DNA from: Omnitrophica bacterium GWA2_52_8
GTDB taxonomy: Bacteria > Omnitrophota > Omnitrophia > Omnitrophales > Aquincolibacteriaceae
DNA: 7,624 nt
Assembly (NCBI GenBank): GCA_001804025.1
Contig: MHFC01000045.1
Location: 1-7,624 of the forward strand
Direction of reading: 5' to 3'
The notes under the pieces were generated by a model, which was not told the DNA's origin, did no database searches, and saw nothing but the letters and a program-made list of their open reading frames with translations. This document shows, in pieces, positions 5,032 through 7,624 of the stretch; the first letter of the stretch is position 1, and every line of letters starts with the position of its first letter. Both the position numbers and the translations under genes were made by a program.

Positions 5032-6183
5032 TCAGGCCTGCGTGTTTTCCTGAAACAATTGCAGCAATTGCTCTTCACGGATCGGCGGGACTTTCGCAAC
5101 TTCCAGATTTTCAAGCAAATGCACGCTCGTCTTCATTCCGACGAGTGAGACCGTAACGCCGGGAACGGACCGCGCAAACTGGATGGCGCGCTGCGCGGAA
5201 GTTTCAAGCGGTTGAAATTTACGCACCAGAAATTCCGGAAACGGACCCACCAATCTTGCCTGCAGCAACGCCCCGCTTCCCATAACAATCATGTCCTGCT
5301 TTCTGGCAAGCTGGAGTACGGAAACCTCGTTAGCGCCGTAGGTCTGGTTAGCAAGAATCCATCCCTCCGGCATCGCCAAATTAACAGGCATCTGAAGCGC
5401 TCGGAAATGGTGCCCGGCGCCGCCTGCTTCACGGGCCAAAACCTCAAGTTCCGGCAGAGAAAGAAATTCTTTTTCCTGCGGCGGCACGCGATAACCGGAC
5501 CATGTCGCCGTCCCGTACATCCTGATTTTATTCGCCCGGACCTTGTCTTCCATCCAAAGGAACACCTCGGCCATGCGCCGGTGAAATAATTTCCTATCAA
5601 TTTCACCGAGCTGCGTCTCAGGGTTATGGAGAAAATAAATATCAAGGGTGTCGAGATTAAGGTTCTTCAAACTGCGGTTTAGCTGATCTTCAAGATATTC
5701 TGGAGTCATCGCATGACAGCCCTGCGCGATATCTTCCGGACGAAGCAATCCGGAATCAAGATACGTTTTTCGGAAATAATCCCGGCTGTCTTCCGGATAG
5801 TCGCTGTCGAAAGGAATAAAACCGCCTTTGGTCGAGACAATCACCTCTTCGCGCCGCAATTGCCCGGCTGCGATTAAACGGCTCAAAACTTTTCCATACA
5901 CCCGCTCGCTGCGCTGGGCGCGGTAATTAATGGCGGTATCGAGCACATTAATGCCGCTTGAAAGCGCTTTTTCAAGAGCCTCTTCATAAAGCTTGTCAGT
6001 CGCATCATCGGGTTCCCCCAAATAACTCCCGAAACCGACCGAAGCAAAATAAAGACCTCTTTGGCAGCGGTAAAAGTCATCGTTCAGATTGCCGCGGAAT
6101 CGGCCGCGATAGGCCGCCGTTCCTTCATCCGTCGCAAAACCCGGTATTTTTTTATGCGCGGATGCGGAAGGCGATTGAGTCAT
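5032..6183 (-). CDS. Aldo/keto reductase
   Basis: NAD(P)H-dependent oxidoreductase of the AKR barrel fold, 383 residues. The catalytic tetrad is complete: Asp82 and Tyr87 in NVLDTAINYR, Lys119 in IVSTKGG, and His186 in YFLHNPE. The first 40 residues (EGTAAYRGRF and FYRCQRGLYFASVGFGSYLG) belong to a longer subgroup of unknown substrate. The C-terminus (VPGVTVSLVGMKTSVHLLENL) is the usual cofactor-binding end. The start is supported by GGTGA 7 nt upstream (6195-6191). It lies 43 nt after the lipoprotein gene and is probably co-transcribed with lnt. It faces fabL tail to tail with 15 bp between the stop codons and no visible terminator. A role in the lipid pathway next door is possible but not shown. 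It is not a substitute for the missing ketoreductase without further evidence. Confidence 0.9.
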   Translation of the reverse strand: MTQSPSASAHKKIPGFATDEGTAAYRGRFRGNLNDDFYRCQRGLYFASVGFGSYLGEPDDATDKLYEEALEKALSSGINVLDTAINYRAQRSERVYGKVLSRLIAAGQLRREEVIVSTKGGFIPFDSDYPEDSRDYFRKTYLDSGLLRPEDIAQGCHAMTPEYLEDQLNRSLKNLNLDTLDIYFLHNPETQLGEIDRKLFHRRMAEVFLWMEDKVRANKIRMYGTATWSGYRVPPQEKEFLSLPELEVLAREAGGAGHHFRALQMPVNLAMPEGWILANQTYGANEVSVLQLARKQDMIVMGSGALLQARLVGPFPEFLVRKFQPLETSAQRAIQFARSVPGVTVSLVGMKTSVHLLENLEVAKVPPIREEQLLQLFQENTQA

Positions 6184-6190
6184 GTCGGGT

Positions 6191-6195
6191 TCACC
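6191..6195 (-). promoter_or_regulatory. Ribosome binding site of the aldo/keto reductase gene
   Basis: GGTGA on the minus strand, 7 nt before the ATG at 6183. It fits the anti-Shine-Dalgarno and confirms the start. Confidence 0.5.
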
Positions 6196-6226
6196 GTTTG
6201 GACAGGATTTTTGAACGGAAAATCAT

Positions 6227-6439
6227 TTAAGTTTCGATGCTGCCAGGAGCGTCTCCGGAGCCCAAGATATCGCGGGTGTCAAATCCCACGGATTTTGTTT
6301 TGGGAGATTCATCCGCAGGCCCCTGATGAGAAACTCCCGCGCCGCCGGCAATACGGATACAGCCCGATAGGAACAGTACCGTCAGCATGCCGATTACCGC
6401 AATCTTTAATTGATTAAATATCCTGATAGACATGATCAT
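6227..6439 (-). CDS. Small predicted lipoprotein of unknown function
   Basis: A 70-residue product with a lipoprotein signal peptide: basic start (MSIRIFNQLK), hydrophobic stretch (IAVIGMLTVLFL) and lipobox LSGC with Cys27 as the expected lipidation site. The mature part is only 44 residues, rich in Gly, Ser, Asp and charged residues, without Cys. I recognise no family. Residue +2 is Ile, not Asp, so by the E. coli rule it would go to the outer membrane. The start is the ATG at 6439, 10 nt after the lnt stop. An ATG two codons later is equally possible, and a TTG at 6481 would add 14 residues that spoil the signal peptide. No good Shine-Dalgarno is seen, so it may be coupled to lnt translation. 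The gene sits between the enzyme that N-acylates lipoproteins and the aldo/keto reductase. Confidence 0.7.
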   Translation of the reverse strand: MIMSIRIFNQLKIAVIGMLTVLFLSGCIRIAGGAGVSHQGPADESPKTKSVGFDTRDILGSGDAPGSIET

Positions 6440-6449
6440 CGTGATGGGT

Positions 6450-7624
6450 TCAACGGGTAACGAGTTTACTGCGATTAACAATTGAAAGCAACAAGACGAT
6501 CATCAAGGCGGAGATGACGTATCCGAAAACCCATCCTCCGCCGTTATAAATCGAGCGGTGTGACGTTAAAGGGAGCTGTACTGTCCGGCGTCCCGTGGAA
6601 AAAATATCCTTTCCGTCGCGGCCCGTAACCCGCGCCAATATCTCCCCTCTTGGAGAAATGGCCGCCGAGATACCCGTATTGGCGGCGCGAATCACCGGCA
6701 CACCGCTCTCAACAGCCCGGAACACCGAGGCCTGCAGGTGCTGCTGCGCCGCACTGGTCGGGCCGAACCACGCATCATTAGTAATGACCGCCAGAAAATC
6801 GAGCCCTTGCACCGCCGCTTTTCTCGCAAGACCCGAAAAAGTATCTTCGAAACAAATCAAAGCCGAAAACCGTATATTTTTACCCGGCAAGGAAAATACG
6901 GTCGCGTCGCGGCCGGCATAAAAGTCGCTGATTCCGAGCGAATAAGCGACGGGACGCAGCCATCCCAAAACCGGCTGTAAGGGCACATATTCACCGAACG
7001 GCACCAGATATTGCTTGTCATAGCGCTGCAGGATTTCACCGTTGCCTCCGATCAGATAAGCGCTGTTATAGGCGACCGTGCGGGATTCATAATGAGGGCT
7101 TCCGATCAAGAAAGGGATTTTCGTTTGCGCGACAAAATCTTGAACGGCCCCGCCTTCCGGGTCCAGATTTAAATAGCCCGGATAGGCCGCTTCCGGCCAA
7201 ACGATAAGATCTGGATTTTCAAAGGCCGACAGCTCTGATAATTTTTTATAAATTTCAATGATCTTCGATTTAACTTCCGGATCCCACTTCAGGTCCTGAG
7301 GAATATTTCCCTGAATCAGGGAAATATTAAGCGCTCCTTTAGAAGGAAATTCCCGGCGAGAGTGATAGGCCCCGTGACAGACGAGTAAAATTAACGTGAC
7401 CGCCATGATCAGCACCGCGGCTACTGCGTTTTTTCGGGAGAGTTTCTCCTGACATCCGCCGCGGCCCCGCCTCACAAAAAGCGCAAGCATGCCGACAAGC
7501 TCAAATATACATCCGTTGATCAGCGCAATCGCAAAACTTAAACCATAGGCTCCCACCGCATTGGCCGATTGGACTAACACAAGATTCTGCGTCTGCGAAT
7601 ACGCCAGCAGGTTCCAGCCCAGAC
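6450..7624 (-). CDS. lnt: Apolipoprotein N-acyltransferase (Lnt), N-terminus beyond window
   Basis: Inner-membrane enzyme that adds the third acyl chain to the N-terminal Cys of lipoproteins, using phospholipid as donor. The frame stays open to the window edge. The 390 visible residues begin LGWNLLAYSQTQNLVLVQSA, typical of Lnt, so about 110-130 N-terminal residues with the first membrane helices are missing. Two hydrophobic segments come next (about 22-50 and 65-85), then the periplasmic nitrilase-like domain with its Glu-Lys-Cys triad: Glu144 in VWPEAAYPG, Lys203 in YDKQYLVPFGEYVP, and Cys257 in LICFEDTF. A last membrane helix (about 362-382, VFGYVISALMIVLLL) precedes the stop. All catalytic residues are intact, so it should be active. 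Its presence implies a diderm cell with triacylated lipoproteins. The small lipoprotein and aldo/keto reductase genes follow on the same strand. Confidence 0.95.
   Translation of the reverse strand, partial: LGWNLLAYSQTQNLVLVQSANAVGAYGLSFAIALINGCIFELVGMLALFVRRGRGGCQEKLSRKNAVAAVLIMAVTLILLVCHGAYHSRREFPSKGALNISLIQGNIPQDLKWDPEVKSKIIEIYKKLSELSAFENPDLIVWPEAAYPGYLNLDPEGGAVQDFVAQTKIPFLIGSPHYESRTVAYNSAYLIGGNGEILQRYDKQYLVPFGEYVPLQPVLGWLRPVAYSLGISDFYAGRDATVFSLPGKNIRFSALICFEDTFSGLARKAAVQGLDFLAVITNDAWFGPTSAAQQHLQASVFRAVESGVPVIRAANTGISAAISPRGEILARVTGRDGKDIFSTGRRTVQLPLTSHRSIYNGGGWVFGYVISALMIVLLLSIVNRSKLVTR

Noticed and set aside
6227..6481. Longer lipoprotein form starting at TTG 6481
   Set aside because: The added 14 residues contain acidic and proline residues ahead of the signal peptide and overlap the end of lnt. 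The ATG at 6439 gives a standard lipoprotein signal.
1..7624. CRISPR arrays, tRNA or rRNA genes, insertion sequences, attachment sites
   Set aside because: No repeated units, transposase motifs, inverted terminal repeats or tRNA-like cloverleaf were seen. Coding sequence fills nearly the whole window, and the only gap above 100 bp is 4078-4257.

Overview
The window comes from a diderm (Gram-negative-type) bacterium of moderate GC content. The evidence is an apolipoprotein N-acyltransferase (Lnt) gene and a lipobox-bearing small lipoprotein. No rRNA, tRNA or other taxonomic marker is present. The long acyl carrier protein and the FabL-type enoyl reductase remind me of uncultivated lineages such as Omnitrophota or Planctomycetota, but that is only a guess.

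Left part (1-4077, all on the minus strand, transcribed leftwards): a compact operon for a dedicated type II fatty-acid or polyketide-like pathway. In transcription order it holds a class I SAM methyltransferase, a FabZ-type dehydratase with its catalytic residues, an acyl carrier protein with an internal insertion, an AcpS-type phosphopantetheinyl transferase, a second hotdog protein that has lost the catalytic His, a ketosynthase-like protein that has lost the catalytic Cys and one His (chain-length-factor-like), and a second ketosynthase cut by the window edge. The last four genes overlap by 1 to 4 bases, which points to translational coupling and defined stoichiometry. A good sigma70-type promoter with a perfect TATAAT lies in front of the methyltransferase.

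Middle (4078-5016): a 180-bp divergent intergenic region, then a plus-strand SDR enzyme. It would easily be called FabG, but it has the Tyr-x6-Lys spacing and overall sequence of FabL enoyl-ACP reductase.

Right part (5032-7624, minus strand): lnt (N-terminus cut by the window edge), a 70-residue lipoprotein, and an aldo/keto reductase. They run as a probable separate operon converging on fabL with only 15 bp between the stop codons.

Working model: the carrier protein is activated by its own AcpS and elongated by a KS/KS-beta pair. Dehydration is by the intact FabZ-like protein, possibly paired with its His-less relative. Enoyl reduction may be by FabL, and the product or an intermediate is methylated. 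No ketoreductase, acyltransferase or release enzyme is visible, so the product cannot be named. The rest of the operon lies left of position 1.
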